Source: Megasphaera coli
GTDB lineage: Bacteria > Bacillota > Negativicutes > Veillonellales > Megasphaeraceae
NCBI RefSeq assembly: GCF_900095855.1
Contig: NZ_FMIY01000002.1
Location: forward strand, 1,293,322 to 1,357,321
Length of the DNA stretch: 64,000 bases
Direction: 5' to 3'
The notes under the pieces: model-generated
Told to the model about the DNA's origin: nothing
Databases searched by the model: none
Seen by the model: the letters and a program-made list of their open reading frames with translations, nothing else
Made by a program: the position numbers and the translations under genes
In this document: in pieces, positions 26,080-38,860 of the stretch
How positions within the stretch are numbered: the first letter of the stretch is position 1
Layout of the letters: the number at the start of each line of letters is the position of its first letter

Positions 26080-27306
26080 ATGACACCTGTATCAGTAGAA
26101 AAAGCCAAACAAATTTGGCAAGACACCCTGCAAAACATAACAATCGGGACGGAATACATCCGTCCCGATGCTGCGTCAGGCCGCATATTGTCAAAAAATA
26201 TCCATGCCGCCTATGCCTATCCGCCATATAGAAAGTCGCCCTTTGACGGCTATGCACTCCGCTATGCGGACGGTACCGCAAAATACCGTGTTTTGGCGAC
26301 CATCGGCGCCGGCGAAACGTACGATAATGCTGTCGCCCCGGGCGAAGCGGTACGTCTCATGACGGGCTGCGCCCTGCCCGACGACTGCGATACCATTGTC
26401 ATGCAGGAGCAGACGACACGTGACGGCGACGTAATTGTCCTGCACGGCACGGTCCGTAAGGGAGACTATGTCATTCCCGTCGGCGAAGAATGTGACAAGG
26501 GACCCCGCCTCTTTACGGCAGGCACGCACCTTACGGGCGGAGCGATTTCTGCGGCTGTCGGCATGGGCAACGAAGAACTGTCCGTTTATAAAATGCCGCG
26601 GGCAGTCCTCGTCACATCAGGACAGGAATTGGTTATGCCCGGCGCAAAGCGCAGCAAAGGGCAAATTTATAACTCCAACGCTTACCTTTTCACAAGCCTT
26701 TTGCGTGAATATGGCTTTACGCAAGTCACGCACATGCATGTAACCGATAAAGCGGAGACACTGAAAACGGAAACAGAACGAATCGGCGCAGCGTTAAAAA
26801 ACGCAGACATCCTCATCAGCACGGGCGGCGTCTCCGTCGGTCTCTTCGATACGATGCCGCAAATCTACGAAGCTCTCGGCGCGCGTAAGCTTTATGACCG
26901 CATCACCATGCGCCCCGGTTCGGCCGCCTTCGGCGGCGTTATTGAACAGGACGGCCGGACAATTCCCGTCTTGGGTTTATCCGGCAATCCGGCCGCCGCC
27001 TTCAACGCCTTCCACCTCATCGCCCTGCCGGTCCTGCGCAGACTGCAAGGTGAGACCGTGACGGATCTGCCCGTACTGGCCTGTACCATGGTCGGCGGCG
27101 TGAACAAAGACAATCCGGTCGATCGCTTTGTCCAGGGCATGATCTCCTTCTCTGACGGACGGCCCTTTTTTACGCCCAATACGGTAGCTACATCAAGTTC
27201 TCTTTTAGGCCTTGCTCATACAAACGGCTTGGCCATAATTCAGAAGGGCACGCCGCCATGCAGAGACGGGGAAACGGCAGACGTACTTCTTTTAAAATTT
27301 ATATAA
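26080..27306 (+). CDS. moeA: Molybdopterin molybdenumtransferase MoeA
   Basis: 408 residues from ATG 26080, preceded by GAGGAG. The frame is open further upstream but that part only shadows hydN. Conserved blocks: PPYRKSPFDGYALR, GAGETYDNAVAPGEAVRLMTGCALPDDCDTIVMQE, STGGVSVG, RPGSAAFGG and LSGNPAAAFNAFHL. It inserts molybdate (or tungstate) into adenylylated molybdopterin, the step after MogA. Cotranscribed with fdhF and hydN, so cofactor completion is tied to enzyme production. Confidence 0.93.
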   Translation: MTPVSVEKAKQIWQDTLQNITIGTEYIRPDAASGRILSKNIHAAYAYPPYRKSPFDGYALRYADGTAKYRVLATIGAGETYDNAVAPGEAVRLMTGCALPDDCDTIVMQEQTTRDGDVIVLHGTVRKGDYVIPVGEECDKGPRLFTAGTHLTGGAISAAVGMGNEELSVYKMPRAVLVTSGQELVMPGAKRSKGQIYNSNAYLFTSLLREYGFTQVTHMHVTDKAETLKTETERIGAALKNADILISTGGVSVGLFDTMPQIYEALGARKLYDRITMRPGSAAFGGVIEQDGRTIPVLGLSGNPAAAFNAFHLIALPVLRRLQGETVTDLPVLACTMVGGVNKDNPVDRFVQGMISFSDGRPFFTPNTVATSSSLLGLAHTNGLAIIQKGTPPCRDGETADVLLLKFI

Positions 27307-27320
27307 AAATTCTATATATG

Positions 27321-27360
27321 AAAAGACACTCGACATTATTTTAGCCGAGTGTCTTTTTTT
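27321..27360. terminator. Bidirectional terminator between moeA and fdhD
   Basis: AAAAGACACTCG (27321-27332) pairs with CGAGTGTCTTTT (27346-27357), with a T run on the right and an A run on the left. Confidence 0.85.
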
Positions 27361-27364
27361 ACGC

Positions 27365-28111
27365 TTACTGTTCAAAAGAAATACGTTCTTTATGTGTGTA
27401 CAGCCTGAACGAATCGGGACGCAGGCCGCAAATAACGGTAATTCCGAGCTTATCCGCCAATTCAAGCCCCAAGGCGGACGACAGGGCCCGTGACGCAATG
27501 AGATGAAGGCCCATGCCGTGTACCTTTGTAATGACCGACTGCGGCACGCGTCCGCTAAAGATGAGCATGACATCCGATACGTCTATACCCTTTTCTTCCA
27601 CAATGCCGCGCAGCCGATCGAGAACATTGTGGCGTCCGATATCTTCGGCATAGGCCAGCATTTCACCGCCCTTACGCACGAGCGCCCCTTCATGAACGCC
27701 GTGTGAGCTGTGATGAGCTGCCGAGAGAGAATCCAAGAGGCTGCCGTAGCTGCAAATCTCCTCGGCCGCGACAGGCCCCAGACGGTCGACCGGGCAGGAA
27801 GGCTTCTCATGCCCCTCCTTCGTCAGCGTGACAAGGGCCCTGCCGTCTGTAATAACGACAGATTCAATATCCGCATAGGTCCTCACCAAGCCTTCTGCCA
27901 AAACATACCCGATTGTAAGATGGTACAAATCCTGCGGTGATGCGATTAAGGCGCCCCGCTCTTCGCCGTCGATAATGACGGGCATGGTCACTTCTTCGGA
28001 AATAAGGGCCCGTTCTTCCGTTTTTTCTTTATTACGATAATTTGTATATACAATTTCCCTGCACGGGGAAAAACGCAGGACGTCGCTTTCTTCTACATGT
28101 CTCATTTTCAC
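27365..28111 (-). CDS. fdhD: FdhD, formate dehydrogenase sulfurtransferase (atypical Cys motif)
   Basis: 248 residues from GTG 28111 (GGGAG eight bases upstream; ATG 28105 is also possible). Family blocks: VIIDGEERGALIASPQDLYHLTIGYVLAEGLV, SHGVHEGALV, AYAEDIGRHNVLDRLRG, MLIFSGRVPQSVITKVHGMGLHLIASRALSSALGLELADKLGITVICGLRPDSFRLYT. FdhD passes sulfur from a cysteine desulfurase to bis-MGD in formate dehydrogenase. Most members carry CGxCG; here the matching region reads SCPVDRLG, and another CSYG occurs later, so the paired Cys motif is missing. It lies directly downstream of the rRNA operon terminator. Confidence 0.85.
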   Translation of the reverse strand: MKMRHVEESDVLRFSPCREIVYTNYRNKEKTEERALISEEVTMPVIIDGEERGALIASPQDLYHLTIGYVLAEGLVRTYADIESVVITDGRALVTLTKEGHEKPSCPVDRLGPVAAEEICSYGSLLDSLSAAHHSSHGVHEGALVRKGGEMLAYAEDIGRHNVLDRLRGIVEEKGIDVSDVMLIFSGRVPQSVITKVHGMGLHLIASRALSSALGLELADKLGITVICGLRPDSFRLYTHKERISFEQ

Positions 28112-28253
28112 ACTAATCACTCCCATACATGGCTCTGCATGTATTATGCCTGCTGCGGCAAAATTAGTCAAACGCCGTACACACCAAGGCATTTTTGCCG
28201 CCTCTTCGGAAGAACGAAAGATGTCCCGGCGAACAGGCAAGCAGCCTGTACAC

Positions 28254-28290
28254 AAAGAAACGGGACATGCAAATGCATATCCCGTTTCTT
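28254..28290 (-). terminator. Terminator of the rRNA operon
   Basis: AAGAAACGGGA (28255-28265) pairs with TCCCGTTTCTT (28280-28290); on the minus strand it follows the 5S gene and leads into TTTGTG. Confidence 0.8.
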
Positions 28291-28295
28291 AGTAA

Positions 28296-28409
28296 TCAGC
28301 GGCTTCCTATGCTCCCGGGGCGTCTCCGCCCAAGTACTGTCGGCGTATGCAGGCTTAACGGCTGTGTTCGGTATGGGAACAGGTGGATCCCTGCAGCTGT
28401 CACCACTGA
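28296..28409 (-). rRNA. rrf: 5S ribosomal RNA
   Basis: The minus strand shows the conserved core CCATACCGAACAC and the closing stem TCAGTGG/CCGCTGA at the ends, giving about 114 nt. Ends were set from that stem. Confidence 0.85.
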
Positions 28410-28463
28410 ATCGCCTCCCCCGTACCCTCACAACTACAGAAAACGTAAGCCTCCCCTCTTCGT

Positions 28464-33087
<4,624 letters not shown>

Positions 33088-33221
33088 GAAAGTGTCTCCC
33101 ACTCATGTATTTCTTTGTTGCCGTTTTTTGCCTTACTTTCGTAAGACCTCGCACTCTGGCGTTTTTTTGGTATTGTATTGTTCAGTTTTCAAAGGTCTTT
33201 TCGCCTTGCGGCGACTTGCTT

Positions 33222-33251
33222 ATCTTACCAAATTTCTTCCCCTTATGTCAA
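33222..33251 (-). promoter_or_regulatory. rrnP: rRNA operon promoter
   Basis: Minus strand TTGACA (33246-33251) and TAAGAT (33222-33227) with an 18-base spacer, about 135 bases before 16S. Between them and 16S lies the leader (33088-33221), in which I see no gene. Confidence 0.65.
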
Positions 33252-33291
33252 GGCCGGGGTTGCGAAAATATGCGAATGGGTCCGTTTTCGC

Positions 33292-33335
33292 AAAAAGCGG
33301 CGGCACACCGGCTCTGTAAGGCCGGTGTGCCGCTG
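33292..33335 (-). terminator. Terminator of the glcD-like gene
   Basis: CGGCACACCGGC (33301-33312) pairs perfectly with GCCGGTGTGCCG (33321-33332); on the minus strand a T run follows. Confidence 0.8.
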
Positions 33336-33344
33336 CAAGCCGTT

Positions 33345-34757
33345 TTACTCTTCTTCCAAATTAACAATCTTTGCGGGATTCATGATGTCATTCGGATCGA
33401 GAGCCCGTTTGATGGCCCGAATAATGCGCTGTTCTCCTTCCGGTGTATGGCGCTTAAACTCCTTCATTTTCTTGTAACCGATACCGTGCTCACCGGACAT
33501 TTTGCCGCCCAGGGCATAGACTTCACGAAACAGATCTTCATGGAATTTTTCCATCTTCAACATCCACGCTTCCGGTGAAAGACCGTCTTTATTTAGGGGA
33601 AGCACATGAATGTTGCCGTCACCGATATGGGCTACCGTCACGGCATAAAGGCCATGTTTTTCTTTAAGTGCCGGCAGTTTTCCCGTAATCGCCGCAATCT
33701 TGTCGAGAGGAACGACAAAGTCTTCGGCCACGTACATAATGTCAATGTCACGAGCCGCTTCGGCAAACTGACGCCGGCAGCTCCAAACCCGATCATCAGC
33801 CTGAATGACATCAACAGCACCGCAAGCTTCACTTATCTCGCTTGCTTTTTCCATCTTTCTGTCCAATTCGTCTTCATCAAAAGTCTCCACTGTGACGATG
33901 ACATAGCAGACGCCGCTGTCCACGTGTGGCAAGGTAATTTTACAAAAAGCGGAGCAAACACGTAACGCCTCATTATCCATGTATTCAACACTTGTCGGCT
34001 CAATGCCCGCCTTTAAAAGCTTATTAGGCAAGGTAAAGGCCTGTTCGTCTTTGTTAAAAATCGCCACGAGATCAAACTTATACGGCGGCAGGGGACGCAG
34101 TTTAAGTGTGATTTCCGTAATAACTCCCAAGGTTCCTTCAGAACCGCAGAACAGTTGCTCCAAACAGTAGCCTGTCGAGCACTTCTGCAAACGCGCCCCG
34201 ACGTCGACAATGTCCCCCGTCGGTGTAACGACCTTCATACCGTAAATCTGATTGCGCGTCGTTCCGTATTTAACAGCTTTGTTTCCTCCCGCATTAGTTG
34301 CCACGTTGCCGCCGATCTGACAACTTTCGGCGCTGCACGGATCGCCGGCATAGAGGAGGCCGCGCCGACGGCACTGTTCCTGTACTTCACTGGTACGAAC
34401 GCCCGTCTGGACAACGGCATACAAATTATCCTCGTCGAGCTCAAGAATTTTATTCATCCGGTCAAGCTCCATAACAATGCCATGGTAAACGGGGATGGCT
34501 CCGCAGGCAACACCGGAACCGGCAGCACGCGGCGTAATGGGGACGAGATGCTCGTTTGCCAACTTGACGACTGCCGCTACCTGTTCCGTCGTTTCGGGAA
34601 AGACTACAACTTCAGGTGTGCGGAACCAATAGGGATTACCTTCCTCGTCAGTCTGATACGTAAGGAGCTTTTCCGGATCGACGGTAAATCCCTTGTCACC
34701 TAAAATACTGCGCAGTTTCTCAATGAATTCGGGCGTTACTTTATTAAATCTAGCCAT
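33345..34757 (-). CDS. FAD-linked 2-hydroxyacid dehydrogenase (GlcD/D-lactate dehydrogenase type)
   Basis: 470 residues from ATG 34757 (GGAGG nine bases upstream; the frame is open further but that part is not coding). FAD-binding type 4 domain: VVVFPETTEQVAAVVKLANE, PRAAGSGVACGAIP, YAGDPCSAESCQIGGNVATNAGGNKAVKYG, GSEGTLGVITEITLKL. C-terminal FAD-oxidase domain: VAHIGDGNIHVLPLN and GKMSGEHGIGYKK with substrate/FAD His residues. The family oxidises glycolate, D-lactate or 2-hydroxyglutarate; lactate use is common in this bacterial group, so D-lactate is a reasonable guess. It follows the BASS transporter gene by 25 bases. Confidence 0.82.
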   Translation of the reverse strand: MARFNKVTPEFIEKLRSILGDKGFTVDPEKLLTYQTDEEGNPYWFRTPEVVVFPETTEQVAAVVKLANEHLVPITPRAAGSGVACGAIPVYHGIVMELDRMNKILELDEDNLYAVVQTGVRTSEVQEQCRRRGLLYAGDPCSAESCQIGGNVATNAGGNKAVKYGTTRNQIYGMKVVTPTGDIVDVGARLQKCSTGYCLEQLFCGSEGTLGVITEITLKLRPLPPYKFDLVAIFNKDEQAFTLPNKLLKAGIEPTSVEYMDNEALRVCSAFCKITLPHVDSGVCYVIVTVETFDEDELDRKMEKASEISEACGAVDVIQADDRVWSCRRQFAEAARDIDIMYVAEDFVVPLDKIAAITGKLPALKEKHGLYAVTVAHIGDGNIHVLPLNKDGLSPEAWMLKMEKFHEDLFREVYALGGKMSGEHGIGYKKMKEFKRHTPEGEQRIIRAIKRALDPNDIMNPAKIVNLEEE

Positions 34758-34782
34758 GTTGTTTTTCCTCCTTTGTTTATAT

Positions 34783-35748
34783 TTATACCGGTTCAATTTT
34801 TTCCGGTTTTTCAATTTCATCTTCCGCTGTTTTACTTCCCCAAAGGGACGCAATAAAAGAACAGCAAACAGTCGTCCAAACGACACCGACGGCAGCAGGT
34901 AATGCCGCAACGGGGTCAAAATATTTTACGGCAAGCGCAACGGCAAGCGCCGTATTCTGCACACCTACGACGAAGGTCATGGCTTTGCCTTTTTCTTTCG
35001 GCATGCGCAGGACCTTTGATACAAGAAAGCCGATAGCAAGGCCCATAAAAGTATACAGGACCATAGCCAGGGCCGCCGAAGGCGCAATGGCCTGCAGCCG
35101 TTCCGCATTAAGTGAAACGACGACAAGCACAATGAGAATAATGGCTATAATCGTCGTTAAGGGAACGAGCGCCAAAATAGTCGGTATTTGTTTGGCAAAT
35201 ATTTTGTGCATGACTAAACCCAAGAGTACGGGTATAATAACGATTTTAATAATACTGATAAACAGTGCCGTCCCGTCAACGGCAAGATACGTACCCGCAT
35301 AAAGAAGGAGCAGCAGCGGCATAATAACCGGCGCCAGCATAGTGCTGATGCTGGAAACCGTAACAGACAACGCTTTATCGCCCTTTGCCAAAAAGGTCAT
35401 GACATTGGACGTCGTCCCCGTAGGCGAACAACCGAGCAAAATAAGCCCGACAACGAGCATCGGTGCAAGTCCCAAGAGTTTACCGACACCCATGCCGACC
35501 AGGGGCATACAGATGTATACCGTAAGAACACCTATAATAACATCCTTAGGCCGCGTAAAAATCAACTTGAAATCATTCGGCGTCATAGACAGGCCCATGC
35601 CTAACATGATAAGGCTCAAACACGGCGAAATAATGCTGCCGTACGAGCGGAACGAATCAGGTGTCATGTAGGCGACAATTGCCGAGATGATAACCCAAAG
35701 GGGTACATATTTTGCCAAAAAAGCTATTCCCGCTTTCCAGTTTGCCAT
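34783..35748 (-). CDS. BASS-family (bile acid:sodium symporter-like) transporter
   Basis: 321 residues, about nine or ten transmembrane helices. Family blocks: CLSLIMLGMGLSMTPNDF, LGCSPTGTTSNVMTFLAKGD, GVQNTALAVALAVKYFDP and VGVVWTT, with the crossover helices of the ASBT fold. Substrates in bacteria include organic anions and keto acids rather than bile acids in most cases. Location upstream of a GlcD-type dehydrogenase in the same operon suggests uptake or export of its hydroxyacid or product (inference). AAGGAGGG precedes the ATG. Confidence 0.8.
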   Translation of the reverse strand: MANWKAGIAFLAKYVPLWVIISAIVAYMTPDSFRSYGSIISPCLSLIMLGMGLSMTPNDFKLIFTRPKDVIIGVLTVYICMPLVGMGVGKLLGLAPMLVVGLILLGCSPTGTTSNVMTFLAKGDKALSVTVSSISTMLAPVIMPLLLLLYAGTYLAVDGTALFISIIKIVIIPVLLGLVMHKIFAKQIPTILALVPLTTIIAIILIVLVVVSLNAERLQAIAPSAALAMVLYTFMGLAIGFLVSKVLRMPKEKGKAMTFVVGVQNTALAVALAVKYFDPVAALPAAVGVVWTTVCCSFIASLWGSKTAEDEIEKPEKIEPV

Positions 35749-36069
35749 ACTATCCCTCCTTTTCGAAAGATTATAAATTGTAATTCCGTTTATGAGTTAA
35801 TTTAATTATACTATATGTACATATTAAAGGTAAATATAATATATAAATATATAAAAATTTTTACTCTTGCAAATCGCAATAGCAATTAGGACAGCGGTGC
35901 ATATGTTTGAAAGCGGGCATCAACACAGTCGTAATCCGGAATTTTGCGAGGTAATTCGTTGACTCACCGTTTAATATGAGTAATAGTATCCGGGGATAGA
36001 AGGTTTAATAATGAGTACAAGACATGGGCAGGGCCTCCGGCTCCTGCCGCCGTTATTATATGCTCAATC
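35749..36069. other. Intergenic region, AT-rich promoter side plus an unexplained hairpin
   Basis: The part next to the transporter is very AT-rich and contains TATAAT on the minus strand (near 35812-35817). Farther right, TTGACT (35959-35964) is followed by a possible -10 and then by the hairpin GGCAGG/CCTGCC (36027-36048) without a T run. No protein-coding frame is convincing. Confidence 0.4.
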
Positions 36070-36098
36070 TTGACAAAGTATAACTATCAAGTTAAGAT
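36070..36098 (+). promoter_or_regulatory. cysE-cysK promoter
   Basis: TTGACA (36070-36075) and TAAGAT (36093-36098), 17 bases apart, ahead of the T-box leader. Confidence 0.75.
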
Positions 36099-36104
36099 AA
36101 CAGT

Positions 36105-36361
36105 AATTTCAAGAAATAAGCAATAAATGTGATGAGCAAAACAAGTACGCATATGAAAGTCATACAGAGAGCGCCGGTCACCGGCTGAAAGCCGACGCAG
36201 CAGCCGTAATATGCCGAATGCCTTTGTGAACAGGAAGGTTGAACTTTAGTAGACTTTCTCGCAAAACCTGCGTTACAGGTGTCATGAGAGATAATCATCC
36301 TTTTGATTATAATCAGAGTGGAACCGCGGATCCCCGTCTCTGTAAAGGGGGATCTTTTTTT
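36105..36361 (+). promoter_or_regulatory. T-box leader (probably tRNA-Cys) of cysE-cysK
   Basis: The T-box consensus AGAGTGGAACCGCGG is at 36315-36329. The intrinsic terminator follows at once: GATCCCC (36329-36335) pairs with GGGGATC (36348-36354), then seven T. The T-box sequence overlaps the terminator's left arm, so antiterminator and terminator are exclusive. The stem I region contains two TGC triplets (36212-36214, 36219-36221) that could be the specifier for cysteine, fitting the genes controlled. Uncharged tRNA would stabilise the antiterminator and allow transcription. Confidence 0.9.
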
Positions 36362-36394
36362 GTACCCATTTATACCTTAGGAGGTAATGTTTCC

Positions 36395-37090
36395 GTGTTT
36401 AATCGATTAAAACAAGATATTCAAGTAATACGGGATCGGGATCCCGCTGCAAAGAATACATTGGAAATACTTCTTTGCTATGCCGGATTACACGCTATTT
36501 GGGCACATCGACTCTCGCATTTTCTCTATCTTCACAAATGGTTCGTTACGGCTCGCCTTATTTCCAGCATTACCCGCTTCTTTACAGGAATTGAAATTCA
36601 TCCGGGCGCACAAATTGGTGCCGGATTGTTCATCGACCACGGTACGGGTATCGTCATCGGTGAAACGACGATTATCGGCAACAACGTTTCCCTCTACCAG
36701 GGCGTGACGCTCGGCGGTACGGGAAAGGAAAAAGGCAAACGCCATCCGACCATAAAAGATTGCGTCGTCATAGCCAGCGGCGCTAAGGTGCTCGGCTCTT
36801 TCACTGTCGGCGAAGGCGCCAAAATCGGCGCCGGATCCGTTGTCCTTCATGAAGTACCGCCGTACTCGACGGTTATCGGTATTCCCGGACACGTAGTCAT
36901 GCAGCACGGTAAACGCGTCGGCAGAACCTATACGGAACAGGACATCGACTTGGAACACAATCAGCTGCCCGATCCGATTGAAGACGAAATCAGAGAATTA
37001 AAGCAACAAATTGCATTCTTGCAACAACGCCTTAATGACATGAATACAACCGAACACACGCATATAAAAAAACTGGTACAGCACAAATAA
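36395..37090 (+). CDS. cysE: Serine O-acetyltransferase CysE
   Basis: 231 residues from GTG 36395, with AGGAGG ten bases upstream and just after the T-box terminator; a longer frame runs back through the leader and is not real. N-terminal helices (VFNRLKQDIQVIRDRDPAAKNTLEILLCYAGLHAIWAHR) are followed by the left-handed beta-helix with HPGAQIGAGLFIDHGTG and GVTLGGTGKEKGKRHPTI, the active-site His residues of hexapeptide acyltransferases. It makes O-acetylserine from serine and acetyl-CoA. A charged C-terminal helix (IRELKQQIAFLQQRLN) extends beyond the usual end and may form a coiled coil. Followed by a tiny ORF and cysK. Confidence 0.92.
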   Translation: MFNRLKQDIQVIRDRDPAAKNTLEILLCYAGLHAIWAHRLSHFLYLHKWFVTARLISSITRFFTGIEIHPGAQIGAGLFIDHGTGIVIGETTIIGNNVSLYQGVTLGGTGKEKGKRHPTIKDCVVIASGAKVLGSFTVGEGAKIGAGSVVLHEVPPYSTVIGIPGHVVMQHGKRVGRTYTEQDIDLEHNQLPDPIEDEIRELKQQIAFLQQRLNDMNTTEHTHIKKLVQHK

Positions 37091-37128
37091 TCCCGCACGG
37101 ATTTATCAGGAGAGGAGACTACGCAGCT

Positions 37129-37185
37129 ATGCCCGACACAAAAACATATATCCCCGAGGGCACGCGATGTTGTCGTCATAGGTAA
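37129..37185 (+). CDS. Tiny ORF with adjacent Cys codons between cysE and cysK
   Basis: 18 codons, MPDTKTYIPEGTRCCRHR, preceded by AGGAGAGGAG eight bases before the ATG. It lies in the otherwise non-coding 146-base gap in a cysteine-synthesis operon and holds two consecutive Cys codons (TGT TGT). It could be a leader peptide sensing cysteine supply for cysK, or chance; no terminator hairpin follows it that I can see. Confidence 0.35.
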   Translation: MPDTKTYIPEGTRCCRHR

Positions 37186-37236
37186 ATTACTCTCATATTA
37201 CAACGAACTGTTTTCACACCAAAGGAGAAATTACTT

Positions 37237-38172
37237 ATGAAAACGATTTATACATCCGCACTGGAATTCATCGGCAATACGCCCTTACTTGAACCGGTTC
37301 ACTATAACAAAAAAAGCGGCATAGACGCAAAAATATTGGTAAAATTGGAGGCCTTCAATCTTTCGGGCTCCGTAAAAGATCGTATTGCCAAAGCCATGCT
37401 GGAAGCAGCCGAGAAATCGGGCCAATTGCAAAAAAACTCCGTCATTATTGAACCGACAAGCGGTAACACGGGTATCGGCTTAGCTGCAGTTGCCGCGGCA
37501 AAAGGCTATCGCGCCATTTTAGTTATGCCTGAAACCATGTCCGTCGAGCGGCGCAACCTTATGTCCGCTTACGGAGCTGAAATCGTTCTCACACCGGGTA
37601 AAGAAGGTATGCAAGGTACGGTAGATAAGGCAAACGAGTTGCTCAAGGAAATTCCCGGCGCTTTCATTCCCGGCCAATTTACAAATCCCGTTAACCCGCA
37701 AATTCATTTTGAAACGACAGGTCCCGAAATTTATGAAGCTACGGACGGTGCTGTTGATATATTCATCGCCGGCGTAGGCACAGGCGGCACACTCTCCGGC
37801 GCAGGTAAGTATCTAAAGAGTCGGAAAAAGAATATTTCCGTTGTCGCCGTCGAACCGACGAACTCACCTCTTCTCTCGGAAGGGCATGCAGGTCCGCATA
37901 AAATCCAAGGCATCGGCGCAAACTTTATTCCCGGCACGTTGGACACAAAAATCTATGATGAAGTCTTCCCCGTAACGGACGAGGATGCCTTCAAGGCGGC
38001 ACGGGTATTCACCAAATCGGAAGGACTGCTTATCGGCATCTCCGGTGGCGCAGCCTTGCATGCAGCTACAGAAATTGCCAAACGTCCGGAAAACAAGGGT
38101 AAGACACTTGTAGTCCTGCTCCCGGACAACGGCGATCGCTACTTGACAACACCCGGCTTTATTGCCCAATAA
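37237..38172 (+). CDS. cysK: Cysteine synthase (O-acetylserine sulfhydrylase) CysK
   Basis: 311 residues, standard length. The PLP-binding Lys is K47 in LSGSVKDR; the substrate loop EPTSGNTGIG and the PLP phosphate loop GVGTGGTLSG are intact, and EGLLIGISGGAA lies near the end. It makes cysteine from O-acetylserine and sulfide. AAAGGAG precedes the ATG by eight bases. The gene lies under the T-box promoter with cysE. An IS200-type element begins about ten bases after its stop, so its original terminator may be displaced. Confidence 0.94.
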   Translation: MKTIYTSALEFIGNTPLLEPVHYNKKSGIDAKILVKLEAFNLSGSVKDRIAKAMLEAAEKSGQLQKNSVIIEPTSGNTGIGLAAVAAAKGYRAILVMPETMSVERRNLMSAYGAEIVLTPGKEGMQGTVDKANELLKEIPGAFIPGQFTNPVNPQIHFETTGPEIYEATDGAVDIFIAGVGTGGTLSGAGKYLKSRKKNISVVAVEPTNSPLLSEGHAGPHKIQGIGANFIPGTLDTKIYDEVFPVTDEDAFKAARVFTKSEGLLIGISGGAALHAATEIAKRPENKGKTLVVLLPDNGDRYLTTPGFIAQ

Positions 38173-38326
38173 GACAGAATCATAACCACCAGTAGAACTG
38201 GTGGTTTGCTCTGACCCTATAAGGGTCTATCTCTTGTGGTAGCACCAAATGGTGCACTGAATAAAATCCGGCAATCACATCGCTGTTACTGGCAGCCCCC
38301 TCCTCGGGGGCTCTTTCTTTGCCTAC

Positions 38327-38791
38327 TTAGGTACCCTTCTTACCCGTAAACGGGTCTACATACTCTTTGAAATCCAACCTGTCCTGTGCTATATCTTCCT
38401 GCAGTTGTTGTCGGATATATGTTTTTATCGCACCTTCGTATTTTCCTACCGTGTCTACATAGTACCCCCGGCACCAGAAATGTCTATTGCCATACTTATA
38501 TTTTAAGTTTGCATGTTTATCAAATATCATTAAACTGCTCTTACTTTTTAGATACCCCATGAAACCGGATACACTTAGATGTGGCGGTATCGTCACCAGC
38601 ATATGGATATGATCCGGGCAACATTCTGCTTCCAGTATTTCTACGTGCTTCCGGTTGCACAACTCCCGCAATATTTTTCCTATATCTGCCTTTATGGTCC
38701 TATATATAACTTGCCTTCTATATTTGGGCGCAAATACGATATGGTATTTGCATCTCCATTTACTGTGTGATAAGCTGTGTACGTCATTCAT
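38327..38791 (-). CDS. tnpA: IS200/IS605-family Y1 transposase TnpA
   Basis: 154 residues, complete. The HUH motif is HIHMLV (near residue 61) and the catalytic Tyr is in YYVDTVGKYEGAI; SKWRCKYHIVFAPKYRR is the classic opening. It cuts and joins single-stranded DNA as a dimer. AGGAGG (38807-38802, minus) is the ribosome binding site and is paired in a repressing hairpin. Confidence 0.93.
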   Translation of the reverse strand: MNDVHSLSHSKWRCKYHIVFAPKYRRQVIYRTIKADIGKILRELCNRKHVEILEAECCPDHIHMLVTIPPHLSVSGFMGYLKSKSSLMIFDKHANLKYKYGNRHFWCRGYYVDTVGKYEGAIKTYIRQQLQEDIAQDRLDFKEYVDPFTGKKGT

Positions 38792-38798
38792 TGACAGT

Positions 38799-38860
38799 GA
38801 ACCTCCTATCCGTTATGTGATGTGGTTGCCAGACCATCATCATTCTAACACAGGAGGTTC
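38799..38860 (-). promoter_or_regulatory. Hairpin hiding the tnpA ribosome binding site
   Basis: On the transcript GAACCTCCT (plus 38852-38860 reversed) pairs perfectly with AGGAGGTTC (plus 38799-38807 reversed), which contains the ribosome binding site of tnpA. The Salmonella IS200 transposase is kept low by the same kind of structure. Confidence 0.7.

Noticed and set aside
36239-36394. Longer cysE start through the leader
   Set aside because: It runs through the T-box and terminator; GTG 36395 has the proper ribosome binding site.
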